Part shown: one piece after another, positions 26,227-33,659 of the stretch
Layout of the letters: every line of letters starts with the position of its first letter
Numbering within the stretch: the first letter of the stretch is position 1
Origin: an uncultured Draconibacterium sp.
Lineage (GTDB): Bacteria; Bacteroidota; Bacteroidia; Bacteroidales; Prolixibacteraceae
NCBI RefSeq assembly: GCF_963676815.1
Contig: NZ_OY781365.1
Span: 5,428,501-5,492,500 of the forward strand
Length of the DNA stretch: 64,000 nucleotides
Direction: 5' to 3'
Made by a program: the position numbers and the translations under genes
The notes under the pieces: generated by a model
The model's database searches: none
Told to the model about the DNA's origin: nothing
Seen by the model: only the letters and a program-made list of their open reading frames with translations

Positions 26227-26493
26227 TTAAAGCTTTTTTTCGATAATCTCTTTGGCAAGTTTTAAATCAAGAGCTTGTTCGGCATACATCATTTTTAATT
26301 TGCGGTTCTCCTCTTCGAGTTCCTTGAGCCTTTTCAACTCTGTGGCTTCCATGCCGCCATATCGTTGCCGCCATTTGTAAAATGTAGCTCGGCTAACACT
26401 ATGGTCACGAACAATTTCTTCTACGCTTTTGCCGTTTTCGTACTCCTTCAAAATCGAGGAGATTTGTTGTGGTGTAAATCTTTTCTTCTTCAT
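26227..26493 (-). CDS. IS3-family transposase OrfA
   Basis: The 88-residue protein has an HTH (FTPQQISSILKEYENGKSVEEIVRDHSVSRATFYKWRQRY) and a leucine-rich coiled coil (LKRLKELEEENRKLKMMY) for multimerisation, as in IS3 OrfA. It terminates within the slippery run AAAAAAAG, allowing a -1 shift into orfB. It is a useful reference for the orphan OrfA-like gene at 21688-21975. Confidence 0.9.
   Translation of the reverse strand: MKKKRFTPQQISSILKEYENGKSVEEIVRDHSVSRATFYKWRQRYGGMEATELKRLKELEEENRKLKMMYAEQALDLKLAKEIIEKKL
26233..26239 (-). promoter_or_regulatory. Programmed -1 frameshift site A AAA AAG
   Basis: The last codons of orfA contain the classic IS3 heptamer A AAA AAG, followed by CTT TAA. 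In the -1 frame translation continues GCT TTA AAG CCT and joins orfB without a stop. The arrangement is seen directly; frameshifting in vivo is inferred from the family. Confidence 0.75.
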
Positions 26494-26562
26494 CTTCTAA
26501 CAGTTCAAAATTAACGTTTATTTGTCTACTTTTAAACTGTCCTTTTTTTGGGGAAGCTTACA

Positions 26563-27052
26563 TTATTAACTGATGCCTGGCCATTTTTGCAAGTTCTTTA
26601 AGATAAGATCCATCGGCTTTTGCCATTTTTAGTTTAGAAAACAGTTTTGTTGTATTAAAGTACAAAACCCTGTATCCCTCAATACAGGCCTGATACCCTA
26701 AGGCTGTCGCAATATAACTTTTGCCGGCACCGGTGCTGCCCGATATTAATACATTCTCGTTTTTATTAATAAAATCGCATTCAGCCAGTCTTAACAGTTT
26801 TGTCCGATCGATATTTCTTGCATGTTCGTACACCACGTTTTCAATGGTTGCTTTATAGTGGAACCTTGCATTTTTTATCAATCGCTCTATCTTTCGGTTG
26901 TTGCGATCGTCCCACTCGGCATCTGTTATCATCGATACAAACTGGTCGATGGTGTAATCATCGGTTTTACCCGTTTCGATAGCTGTTTTAAAAGCCCCAT
27001 GCATACCATGGAGCTTCATCTGTTTCATTCGTGTTAATGTTACTTCGTTCAT
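26563..27052 (-). pseudogene. istB: 5' part of istB, truncated by the IS3 insertion
   Basis: The segment encodes the N-terminal about 162 residues of an IstB helper ATPase: the IstB N-terminal helical domain (MNEVTLTRMKQMKLHGMHGAFKTA) and Walker A GSTGAGKSYIATALGYQA. It stops at RHQLI where the IS3 begins. The rest is at 24986-25237. istA ends 14 bases upstream, the normal istAB spacing. Confidence 0.92.
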
Positions 27053-27066
27053 TGTTTTTTACTTTA

Positions 27067-28245
27067 TCAGTTGTAATATTTTCCTCCCCTTATATTGTTA
27101 TGAAAAGGAAGTTCAGGTTCGTCCGGTGTTTCATCGTCAAGTTTATCCAACCCTTTTTCCAGTATCTTTTGTATGATTTTGTAGTTGTAAACCTGATGTT
27201 CCAATGCACGTTTACACGCATTGGCAAGCCTTTCTTCTCCCACCTTTTTAGCAAAAGCCAATACGCCCATACAGCTTTTATAGGTAAGCTTGTCTTTTTC
27301 GTCTTCAACGAATAATTGATACCGGGACGTTGGCCTGCCAGTCAGCTTTTTGTTGTTGTGTTTATCCAGCTCGTCCCAAATGGCATTATTTAGCTCGTCT
27401 AAACTATAAAAGCTTTTGCCGCGCAAGGCCGGATATATTCTTTGGTACAGTATCTTAACTGCCCCTTCTGCCAGAGACTTGTCCCGGGGACGGTAAGCCC
27501 GGGCCGGAAGAACTGTTGTGCCATAGTGTTCGGCAAAGTCCATAAACGTTTCGTTAATGGTAGGTTCAAACCGGCTGCTTTTGGTTACGGCAGACTTTAG
27601 GTTATCAGGGACAATAGCTGCAGGAACTCCCCCGTAAAAGTGCAGTGCATTTTCAACCGAAGCAACAAAGTCTTCTTTTTGTTGGCTCGGTGAGGCTTCT
27701 GCATAGGTGTATTGACTGGCCCCCAGTATGGCAACAAAAAACTGTACCTCTTCAATCTCGCCTGTTTCTTTATTGATAACTTCAAGGGTTTTGCCAGCGT
27801 AGTCAATAAACATCTTATCGCCTGCTTTATGCTCCATATGCATTACCGGGTTAACCTTTTTACTCCAACGCAGGTAGTGGGCTTTAAACTGGCTTAGTTT
27901 TAGCCCATCGGGATGTTTTGCATAATATTCTTCCCACATCAGCTGTTTGGTAACGCCGGTCTTTTTTAGTTCGCGCTCCATGTAGGGAAAGAAGTTATAA
28001 ACCTTTTTTAGCTTGGGGGAAAGAACATCTTCGGTATCCCTGCTAAAGATCTTTTCCAGCTCGGAATCACTCTTTTTATCAATATCATCAATTGTAAGGT
28101 TTAATACCTTGTATAGAGCGATATACTTCTTAACGGTGTTACGTGAGAGGCCCAGGTACCTACTGATAAATTGTTTTGCTTTTCCCTGGTGGTGCAACTG
28201 AATGACTTTTCTTACTTTACTCATGTCGATTAATTTATTAGCCAT
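27067..28245 (-). CDS. istA: IS21-family transposase IstA with probable internal in-frame deletion
   Basis: The 392-residue product has the N-terminal HTH (ISRYLGLSRNTVKKYI) and all three catalytic acidic positions of the DDE core (MFIDYAGKTLEV, VPDNLKSAV, SLAEGAVKILYQRIYPALR). Full-length relatives are usually about 500 residues. Here RYQLFVEDEKDKL runs directly into TYKSCMGVLAFAKKVG at about residue 320 (near base 27285). The C-terminal beta-barrel region that normally lies between these blocks appears missing without loss of frame. The end (KRALEHQVYNYKIIQKILEKGLDKL) is intact. The product is probably inactive. Confidence 0.85.
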   Translation of the reverse strand: MANKLIDMSKVRKVIQLHHQGKAKQFISRYLGLSRNTVKKYIALYKVLNLTIDDIDKKSDSELEKIFSRDTEDVLSPKLKKVYNFFPYMERELKKTGVTKQLMWEEYYAKHPDGLKLSQFKAHYLRWSKKVNPVMHMEHKAGDKMFIDYAGKTLEVINKETGEIEEVQFFVAILGASQYTYAEASPSQQKEDFVASVENALHFYGGVPAAIVPDNLKSAVTKSSRFEPTINETFMDFAEHYGTTVLPARAYRPRDKSLAEGAVKILYQRIYPALRGKSFYSLDELNNAIWDELDKHNNKKLTGRPTSRYQLFVEDEKDKLTYKSCMGVLAFAKKVGEERLANACKRALEHQVYNYKIIQKILEKGLDKLDDETPDEPELPFHNNIRGGKYYN

Positions 28246-28318
28246 GTTTTCATATTAATTTGTTTAAATCAGTATGAAATTATGGCTTCGACAGAAGTAA
28301 AATCAATCTCTTTTGATG

Positions 28319-28438
28319 GGTGGTCACTTTAGTCCGGCGCAGGTGGTCACTTTGCTCCGGCACGGGGTGGTCAGTTTAAACTGGCGAGGGTGGTCATTTT
28401 ATTCCGGCCTTGGGTGGTCACTTTGACCGTTTTTTCCA
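28319..28438 (+). repeat. Right-end IS21 repeats (five units)
   Basis: GGTGGTCA(C/G/T)TTT recurs at 28319-28330, 28342-28353, 28366-28377, 28389-28400 and 28413-28424, with spacings of 23, 24, 23 and 24 bases (just over two helical turns). Between the units are partly conserved TCCGGC stretches. The element ends at 28438 with ...TTCCA. Confidence 0.85.
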
Positions 28439-28643
28439 ACTCATGCCTATTTCTGTCATTAAGTGACTGTGACTGTCGTCAACTGTCAGGCGCTGCCATC
28501 ATTTCGCCAGTTTGTTGTCGGGCAACAAATCTGGCTTTATGGGCAACAACTGTACAACAAAAATAAACAAAAAAGAGTAAACGGGCAACAAAAATAGGAA
28601 AATAAGAGCTTGTAAAGTTCAGTAAATGAAGGGTGATAACAAA
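28439..28643. other. Intergenic stretch with three GGGCAACAA repeats
   Basis: Between the IS21 end and mnmE no gene is seen. GGGCAACAA occurs at 28520-28528, 28541-28549 and 28583-28591. The first copy also forms a 7-bp hairpin with the preceding TTTGTTG (28511-28529). The function is unknown. Confidence 0.5.
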
Positions 28644-28670
28644 TATCGGAAAGCGATTTACTTTCCGATA
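28644..28670 (-). terminator. Hairpin overlapping the mnmE stop codon
   Basis: A perfect 10-bp stem, TATCGGAAAG and CTTTCCGATA with a 7-base loop, includes the last sense codons and stop of mnmE. On the minus strand it is followed by TTTGTTATC, a weak T tract. It probably ends mnmE transcription. Confidence 0.55.
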
Positions 28671-30055
28671 CAGAAATTCTTAAAAATATGCCCCAAAACT
28701 TCCTCTGTACCAACTTCTCCGGTAATTTCAGCAAGATAGTGGAGGCATTCGCGAATATCCTGTGCCAGGAAGTCGCCGGTGATTTGCATGTCGAGGCCGT
28801 TCAAAACACGTAAAATGGCTTCGTGTGCATTTTTAAGTATTTCGTAATGGCGGGCATTGGTCACAATTACATCTTGCTGTTCGGCCTCGTCCATATTTAT
28901 AGAATGAGTCATGTAATCAATCAACTCATCCAGGTTTTCCTTTTGTTTGGCTGCAATAAACACTGCTTTTTCGTTATCGGTAAGTTCCATTACTTCAATC
29001 TGCTGAATAGTATCGCGTAAACCTGTATCGATTTTATTGGCGACAATAATCAACGTTTGATGCGGTGCGATACGTTCGCGGATCTTCTGAATACGACTTT
29101 CCACAAGCGGGTAGGGGTTGTGCGTATCAACTACCAGTAAAACAACTGTTGCCTGCTCCAATTTACTGTAACTACGTTCAATTCCCAGATTTTCAATCTG
29201 GTCTTCCGTTTCGCGAATACCTGCAGTATCAAAAAAACGGAATGCAGTTCCGTGTATATTTACCACATCTTCAATCACATCGCGCGTGGTACCATGAATA
29301 TCCGAAACAATAGCGCGGTCTTCATTCAACAAAGCATTCAAAAGTGTCGATTTTCCAACATTGGTTTCGCCAACAATAGCCACAGGAATTCCATTTTTAA
29401 TGGCATTTCCCAGCTGAAACGAATCTTTCAGTTTTCGCAACAACTCTTCAATTTGTTCGGTTAATTTGCGCAGCGCTGTGCGATCGGCAAACTCCACATC
29501 TTCTTCACTAAAATCCAGTTCAAGCTCAACCATTGCAGTAAAATGTAATAACTGATCGCGCAAGGCACTGATCTCTTTCGAAAATCCACCGCGCATCTGG
29601 TTCATGGCCAGTTTGTGTGCGGCAGCGTTTGACGATGCAATAACATCTGCCACAGCTTCAGCTTGTGACAAATCCATTTTCCCGTTTAAAAATGCTCGTT
29701 GTGTAAACTCACCGGGCAAGGCCAAACGAGCTCCGTTTTCAACCAGAACATTAAGAATACGTTGCTGGATATAAACTGAACCATGACATGATATTTCTAT
29801 AATATCCTCGCCGGTAAACGAATGCGGCGCACGAAACAATGCAATAACCACTTCGTCGATGGTTTGGTCGGCTGAAACTATTTTCCCAAAATGAAGGGTA
29901 TTTGCCGGTTGATCTACCAAAGATTTTCCGGTTTTCGGACTTTCGTAAACCTTATCGGTAATACTAATAGCATCGCTTCCCGAAAGACGAATTACAGCAA
30001 TTGCTCCAATTCCGGGAGAAGTTGATATGGCACAAATTGTTGACTGATCAAGCAT
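28658..30055 (-). CDS. mnmE: tRNA uridine-5-carboxymethylaminomethyl modification GTPase MnmE
   Basis: The 465-residue protein has the N-terminal tetrahydrofolate-binding domain (TICAISTSPGIGAIAVIRLSG), the central helical domain, and an inserted G domain with GETNVGKSTLLNALL (G1), TTRD (G2), DTAGIRET (G3) and ANKID (G4). It ends with the conserved CIGK, whose Cys is needed for tRNA modification. With MnmG it forms the cmnm5U group at wobble uridines. Length and motifs are complete. The IS21 lies 220 bases downstream and has not touched the gene. Confidence 0.97.
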   Translation of the reverse strand: MLDQSTICAISTSPGIGAIAVIRLSGSDAISITDKVYESPKTGKSLVDQPANTLHFGKIVSADQTIDEVVIALFRAPHSFTGEDIIEISCHGSVYIQQRILNVLVENGARLALPGEFTQRAFLNGKMDLSQAEAVADVIASSNAAAHKLAMNQMRGGFSKEISALRDQLLHFTAMVELELDFSEEDVEFADRTALRKLTEQIEELLRKLKDSFQLGNAIKNGIPVAIVGETNVGKSTLLNALLNEDRAIVSDIHGTTRDVIEDVVNIHGTAFRFFDTAGIRETEDQIENLGIERSYSKLEQATVVLLVVDTHNPYPLVESRIQKIRERIAPHQTLIIVANKIDTGLRDTIQQIEVMELTDNEKAVFIAAKQKENLDELIDYMTHSINMDEAEQQDVIVTNARHYEILKNAHEAILRVLNGLDMQITGDFLAQDIRECLHYLAEITGEVGTEEVLGHIFKNFCIGK

Positions 30056-30081
30056 GATGCAAAATTACCATAAATGCTTTA

Positions 30082-30888
30082 TTAAAAATGATCTTCTTTA
30101 CACTTTTTAAAATAAATAACCGGTAATTCTTTCGTTTTGAGTTGAGTTTTGTGCAACCAAACATTTTGTAAGCGTTCCGCCATGAACGCGCAAACACGTT
30201 TTTGGTAAGTATCGTTAACTAAAATATTTGAACGTTTTTCCAATTCAAACAACAACGGAAACAACCACGACATATAATTATCGAACAGCTCCCACGAGGT
30301 AATAAACATATTAAAAGAATATAATCGATTTCCTCCCAGTACTTCTTTAAAACTGCTGTAATAGTCCGGTGTTTGTTCTTGTACTATTTGCTCCATTAGT
30401 TTCAGGTCTTCAATCCGATGCCTTTTTGCATATTGTGTTTCAACCGAATATTTGAAGACTTTTTGTTGAGGCAAAATAATATCGTAGCTCTTTAGTAATT
30501 TCGTTACATCTTCTGAATCAAGTATGTGATTTTTCCATTTATCAATGTTTCGTGTATAGTAAAGTCCGTAACGTTTTTTATGCAATCCTGCTGCAAATTT
30601 AATTGCTGATTTTAAGTATGTAGCACGACTTTCTTTCGTTGTAAAAAAACGGCGATAATGACTTGTTCCAACAATATCATGGTTTTCATTTTTCCAAATC
30701 CAGTACCATCCGGTCAGCTCGCTGTAAAACGGATTTTTTGATGAAATATGTTCACCTGTATCATCTGTTAAATATGTTGTAATTTGTTTTGTGTGTCGGG
30801 TACCTACCTGGATTGGAGTGCATAATTTACTTGTAATTGGTAGGTTAGCCTGCTTGTGGCATGCAACGTAAATATTTGTATATTTCAT
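30082..30888 (-). CDS. DUF4422 family putative glycosyltransferase
   Basis: The 268-residue protein starts MKYTNIYVACHKQ and contains PFYSELTGWYWIWKN, IVGTSHYRRFF, DIILPQ and YSFNMFITSWELFDNYMSWLFPLLFELE, the pattern of DUF4422 proteins found in cell-surface glycan loci and thought to be glycosyltransferases. It has no signal peptide. It is a lone gene next to mnmE, not in the main polysaccharide locus, and ends 26 bases before the mnmE start, so the two may be co-transcribed. Confidence 0.82.
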   Translation of the reverse strand: MKYTNIYVACHKQANLPITSKLCTPIQVGTRHTKQITTYLTDDTGEHISSKNPFYSELTGWYWIWKNENHDIVGTSHYRRFFTTKESRATYLKSAIKFAAGLHKKRYGLYYTRNIDKWKNHILDSEDVTKLLKSYDIILPQQKVFKYSVETQYAKRHRIEDLKLMEQIVQEQTPDYYSSFKEVLGGNRLYSFNMFITSWELFDNYMSWLFPLLFELEKRSNILVNDTYQKRVCAFMAERLQNVWLHKTQLKTKELPVIYFKKCKEDHF

Positions 30889-31001
30889 TAGTATTTAAAA
30901 TATGTTTGGGCCTGTTGGGCGTTAAAACGTGCGAAAATAATTTTTAAAACGATTAAAGAACGCGACAGTCATTAAAATATTTGAAATATTTATAAATAAT
31001 T

Positions 31002-31748
31002 ATGAAAAATATGAAGTCATTATTGGAAGAAGCCGGAAAAATAATCCAGAATTCAAATTTCACTATTGCTTTTACCGGTGCCGGAATTTCTGTAGAAAGC
31101 GGAATTCCTCCATTTAGAGGGGAACACGGCCTTTGGAACAAATACGATCCGCAGGTGCTTGATTTAGGTTATTTCCTGAATAATTCTGAACGAAGCTGGT
31201 TATACATTCGCGAAATATTCTACGATTTTTTTGCCGAAGCAAAGCCCAACCAGGCACATCGGGTACTTGCTAATTTGGAAAGTAACAAGCTGTTAAATGC
31301 AGTTGTTACCCAGAATATCGACAATTTACATTACGAAGCCGGAAGCAAAACCGTTTACGAATTTCATGGTAATTCAAAAAAACTGAAGTGTTTAAAATGC
31401 GGACAAATTTATGACGCGAAGGATATCGATTTTGAAAATATTCCGCCCAAATGTGTTCATGATGGCGAGGTATTGAAACCCGATTTTATTTTCTTCGGAG
31501 AAGGAATTCCGCACGATGCTTACGCCGATTCGTTTGCCGCAGCCGAGAAAGCTGAAGTATGCATTATTGTTGGGTCTACCGGAGAAGTTACTCCTGCATC
31601 GTATGTGCCACGAACTGCCAAACAAGCCGGGGCTACAATAATCGAAATCAACCCTGATGAAACAATTTTCACCTCTTCAATTACCGATATACATTTAAAA
31701 GGCAAGGCCGCCGAAACTCTTAATAAGCTTCAAGAAATATTGTTTTGA
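31002..31748 (+). CDS. cobB: Sir2-family NAD-dependent protein deacylase
   Basis: The 248-residue sirtuin has the NAD-binding GAGISVESGIPPFRG (26-40), QNID (104-107), the catalytic His122 in YEFHGN, and the late IVGSTGEV and INPDE segments. The zinc ribbon shows Cys130, Cys133 and Cys151, but the usual fourth Cys is absent; CVHDGEVLKP follows, so His153 or Asp154 may complete the site or zinc may not be bound. It removes acyl groups from lysines using NAD. Start at 31002; an ATG three codons later is possible. Confidence 0.9.
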   Translation: MKNMKSLLEEAGKIIQNSNFTIAFTGAGISVESGIPPFRGEHGLWNKYDPQVLDLGYFLNNSERSWLYIREIFYDFFAEAKPNQAHRVLANLESNKLLNAVVTQNIDNLHYEAGSKTVYEFHGNSKKLKCLKCGQIYDAKDIDFENIPPKCVHDGEVLKPDFIFFGEGIPHDAYADSFAAAEKAEVCIIVGSTGEVTPASYVPRTAKQAGATIIEINPDETIFTSSITDIHLKGKAAETLNKLQEILF

Positions 31749-31849
31749 ACTTTTCAACCAAATGTTTGAAGTTTATTATCTAAAAGCCGATACTTTGCCC
31801 TTAAAGCAATTAATCTACAGTTCATTTTCCGTAAAACTTCAAGAAAATT

Positions 31850-31857
31850 TATATTTG
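31850..31857 (+). promoter_or_regulatory. Bacteroidota -7 element (TATATTTG) upstream of fabG
   Basis: TATATTTG matches TAnnTTTG exactly and lies 68 bases before the fabG start. TTTC at 31826-31829, 20 bases upstream, could serve as a weak -33 (consensus TTTG). Confidence 0.5.
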
Positions 31858-31924
31858 CGCTACGAAAACAAATTCGGTGGCGATGGATTATCTGTGTTGC
31901 CATCAAAATTAAAATTATAAACGA

Positions 31925-32671
31925 ATGAAATTACTTGAAGGAAAAACAGCTATAATTACCGGTGCTTCTCGCGGTATTGGTAAAGCAATTGCTGTAAAGT
32001 ATGCACAGGAAGGGTGCGATGTTGCCTTTACCGATCTTTTTGAAGATGATAATATGAAAGCCACGGAAGAGGAATTAAAAACTTACGGCGTAAAAGCTAA
32101 AGGTTACGCTTCTGATGCAAGTAATTTTGAAGATACTGACAGGGTAGTAAACGAAATTGTTAAAGATTTCGGCCGTATTGATGTATTGGTAAATAATGCA
32201 GGTATTACCAAAGATACTTTGCTGATGCGAATGACTGAAGATCAGTGGGACGCAGTAATTAACGTTAACCTGAAATCAGTATTTAACTTTACAAAAGCAG
32301 CACAACGCACCATGTTAAAGCAACGTTCAGGTTCAATTATCAACCTGAGTTCGGTTGTTGGTGTTAGCGGAAATGCAGGTCAGGCAAACTACTCGGCATC
32401 AAAAGCCGGTATTATTGGTTTTACCAAATCAGTAGCGCGCGAACTGGGTTCTCGAGGTGTGCGTTCAAATGCCATCGCACCTGGTTTTATCATTACCGAA
32501 ATGACCGGTAAAATTCCGGAAGAGGCTCGTAAAGCATGGGAAGCTTCAATACCTTTAAAACGTGGAGGAACTCCTGAAGAAGTAGCTGGGGTTGCTACTT
32601 TCCTGGCATCCGACTTATCGTCGTATGTAAGTGGCCAGGTTATTACTGTTTGCGGTGCTATGAACACTTAA
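31925..32671 (+). CDS. fabG: 3-oxoacyl-ACP reductase FabG
   Basis: The 248-residue short-chain dehydrogenase has TGASRGIG (12-19) for NADP(H), NNAG (90-93), and the catalytic Ser142/Ser143, Tyr156 and Lys160 in YSASKAG. It ends with YVSGQVITVCGAMNT, close to FabG's VTGQTLHVNGGM. It reduces beta-ketoacyl-ACP in fatty-acid elongation. It appears to be a single-gene transcript with its own promoter and terminator. Confidence 0.92.
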   Translation: MKLLEGKTAIITGASRGIGKAIAVKYAQEGCDVAFTDLFEDDNMKATEEELKTYGVKAKGYASDASNFEDTDRVVNEIVKDFGRIDVLVNNAGITKDTLLMRMTEDQWDAVINVNLKSVFNFTKAAQRTMLKQRSGSIINLSSVVGVSGNAGQANYSASKAGIIGFTKSVARELGSRGVRSNAIAPGFIITEMTGKIPEEARKAWEASIPLKRGGTPEEVAGVATFLASDLSSYVSGQVITVCGAMNT

Positions 32672-32694
32672 AATGTAGTGATAAAATATAAGGG

Positions 32695-32721
32695 AAGCTG
32701 TCTGAAAAGGCAGCTTTTTTT
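32695..32721 (+). terminator. Terminator downstream of fabG
   Basis: Stem AAGCTGTC/GGCAGCTT with a 6-base loop, followed by a T7 run, 24 bases after the fabG stop. Confidence 0.8.
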
Positions 32722-32736
32722 GTTTCTTTGTACTTG

Positions 32737-33606
32737 ATGAAACACAGAGCCTTATTCGTTGGACTAACGACCATCGATATTCAATATTTTGTTGATGATA
32801 TTCCAATTGCCAACACGAAAGTAAAAACAGATATTCCGAATATTTTAGTTGGCGGCCCGGCAACTAATGCTGCTGTTGCATTTGCATATTTAAATGACAC
32901 GGTAACACTTGCCAGTCCGAATGGATTGAATGCTTTTTCTTCTTTTATCGATCAGGATCTTAACAGGGTGGGAGTTGAACATTTTGACCTGGCATACGGC
33001 CAGGAATTTGAAACAATATTAGCCACTGTTTTAACTTCAAAAAATGGCGATCGTACAATTGTTACGCACAATCCGAAAGAAGTTGAAAGCACAATTTCTC
33101 CCCTTAAACTGATTGATTTGGTGCAACCTGAAATTTTACTCCTCGATGGTTTTTATCCAGAGTTTAGCATTGAGTGTGCACGTATTTGCTCCAAACGCAA
33201 CATTCCCGTTGTTTCGGACTGTGGAAGCTGGAAACCTCAATTTAAAGAACTGTTGAACTATATTAACATTGCCATTTGCTCTGCTGATTTTATGCCTCCG
33301 GAGTGCACCAACCAAAAAGAGTTATTCGATTTCATGCGTTTAAAAAATGTAGAGTCAACAGCCATTTCTAATGGTGCTTCTGCTATCCATTTTTTATCCA
33401 ACAACAAAAAAGGAAGTATAGAAGTACAGAAAGTTGAAGTAAAAGATACACTGGGTGCCGGAGATTTTCTTCATGGAGCATTTTGCTATTATTATCTTGA
33501 AAGCAATGATTTTGAAACTGCACTAAAAGCAGCATCAACCTTGGCATCGTTCACATGCTCTTTTGAAGGAACACGTGAATGGTTAAATTTTGACCATAAT
33601 GCCTGA
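32737..33606 (+). CDS. PfkB-family carbohydrate kinase
   Basis: The 289-residue protein (ATG 32737; the frame is open three codons earlier only from a TTG) has the ribokinase fold signature 1 region ILVGGPATNAAVAFAYL and signature 2 DTLGAGDFLHGAF, with the catalytic Asp and the GAGD anion hole. It phosphorylates a sugar or nucleoside. The substrate is not evident and no sugar-catabolic genes are beside it. It follows the fabG terminator by 16 bases. Confidence 0.87.
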   Translation: MKHRALFVGLTTIDIQYFVDDIPIANTKVKTDIPNILVGGPATNAAVAFAYLNDTVTLASPNGLNAFSSFIDQDLNRVGVEHFDLAYGQEFETILATVLTSKNGDRTIVTHNPKEVESTISPLKLIDLVQPEILLLDGFYPEFSIECARICSKRNIPVVSDCGSWKPQFKELLNYINIAICSADFMPPECTNQKELFDFMRLKNVESTAISNGASAIHFLSNNKKGSIEVQKVEVKDTLGAGDFLHGAFCYYYLESNDFETALKAASTLASFTCSFEGTREWLNFDHNA

Positions 33607-33659
33607 CATCTAAAAAATAATCCGTAAATTGGATTTTATCTGAAACAATAAAACAATGT

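Larger units (their letters stand above)
25238..26562. mobile_element. IS3-family insertion sequence (1325 bp) inside istB
   Basis: The ends are inverted repeats. The left end begins TGTAAGCTTCCCC (25238) and the right end is its complement GGGGAAGCTTACA (to 26562), with GGAC also matching further in. The element ends in TG/CA, contains orfA and orfB on the minus strand in the IS3 -1 arrangement, and is flanked by TTAT duplications. All expected parts are present, so it may be active. It is younger than the IS21 copy it interrupts. Confidence 0.92.
24849..28438. mobile_element. IS21-family element, inactivated, with a nested IS3
   Basis: The element runs from TGGAAACG at 24849 to the mirror-image ...TTTTTTCCA at 28438, ending TG/CA as IS21 elements do. 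Inside are istA and istB on the minus strand. Multiple terminal repeats are present: three at the left end (24863-24921) and five at the right end (28319-28424), spaced 23-24 bases. istB is split by an IS3-family insertion and istA lacks part of its C-terminal region, so it should not transpose by itself. No direct target duplication is visible (left flank ...CATTAT, right flank ACTCATG...), suggesting that one flank has been rearranged. Confidence 0.85.

Noticed and set aside
31764..31919. A 51-codon open frame between the sirtuin gene and fabG
   Set aside because: It has no family resemblance and the predicted fabG promoter lies inside it; more likely chance than a gene.
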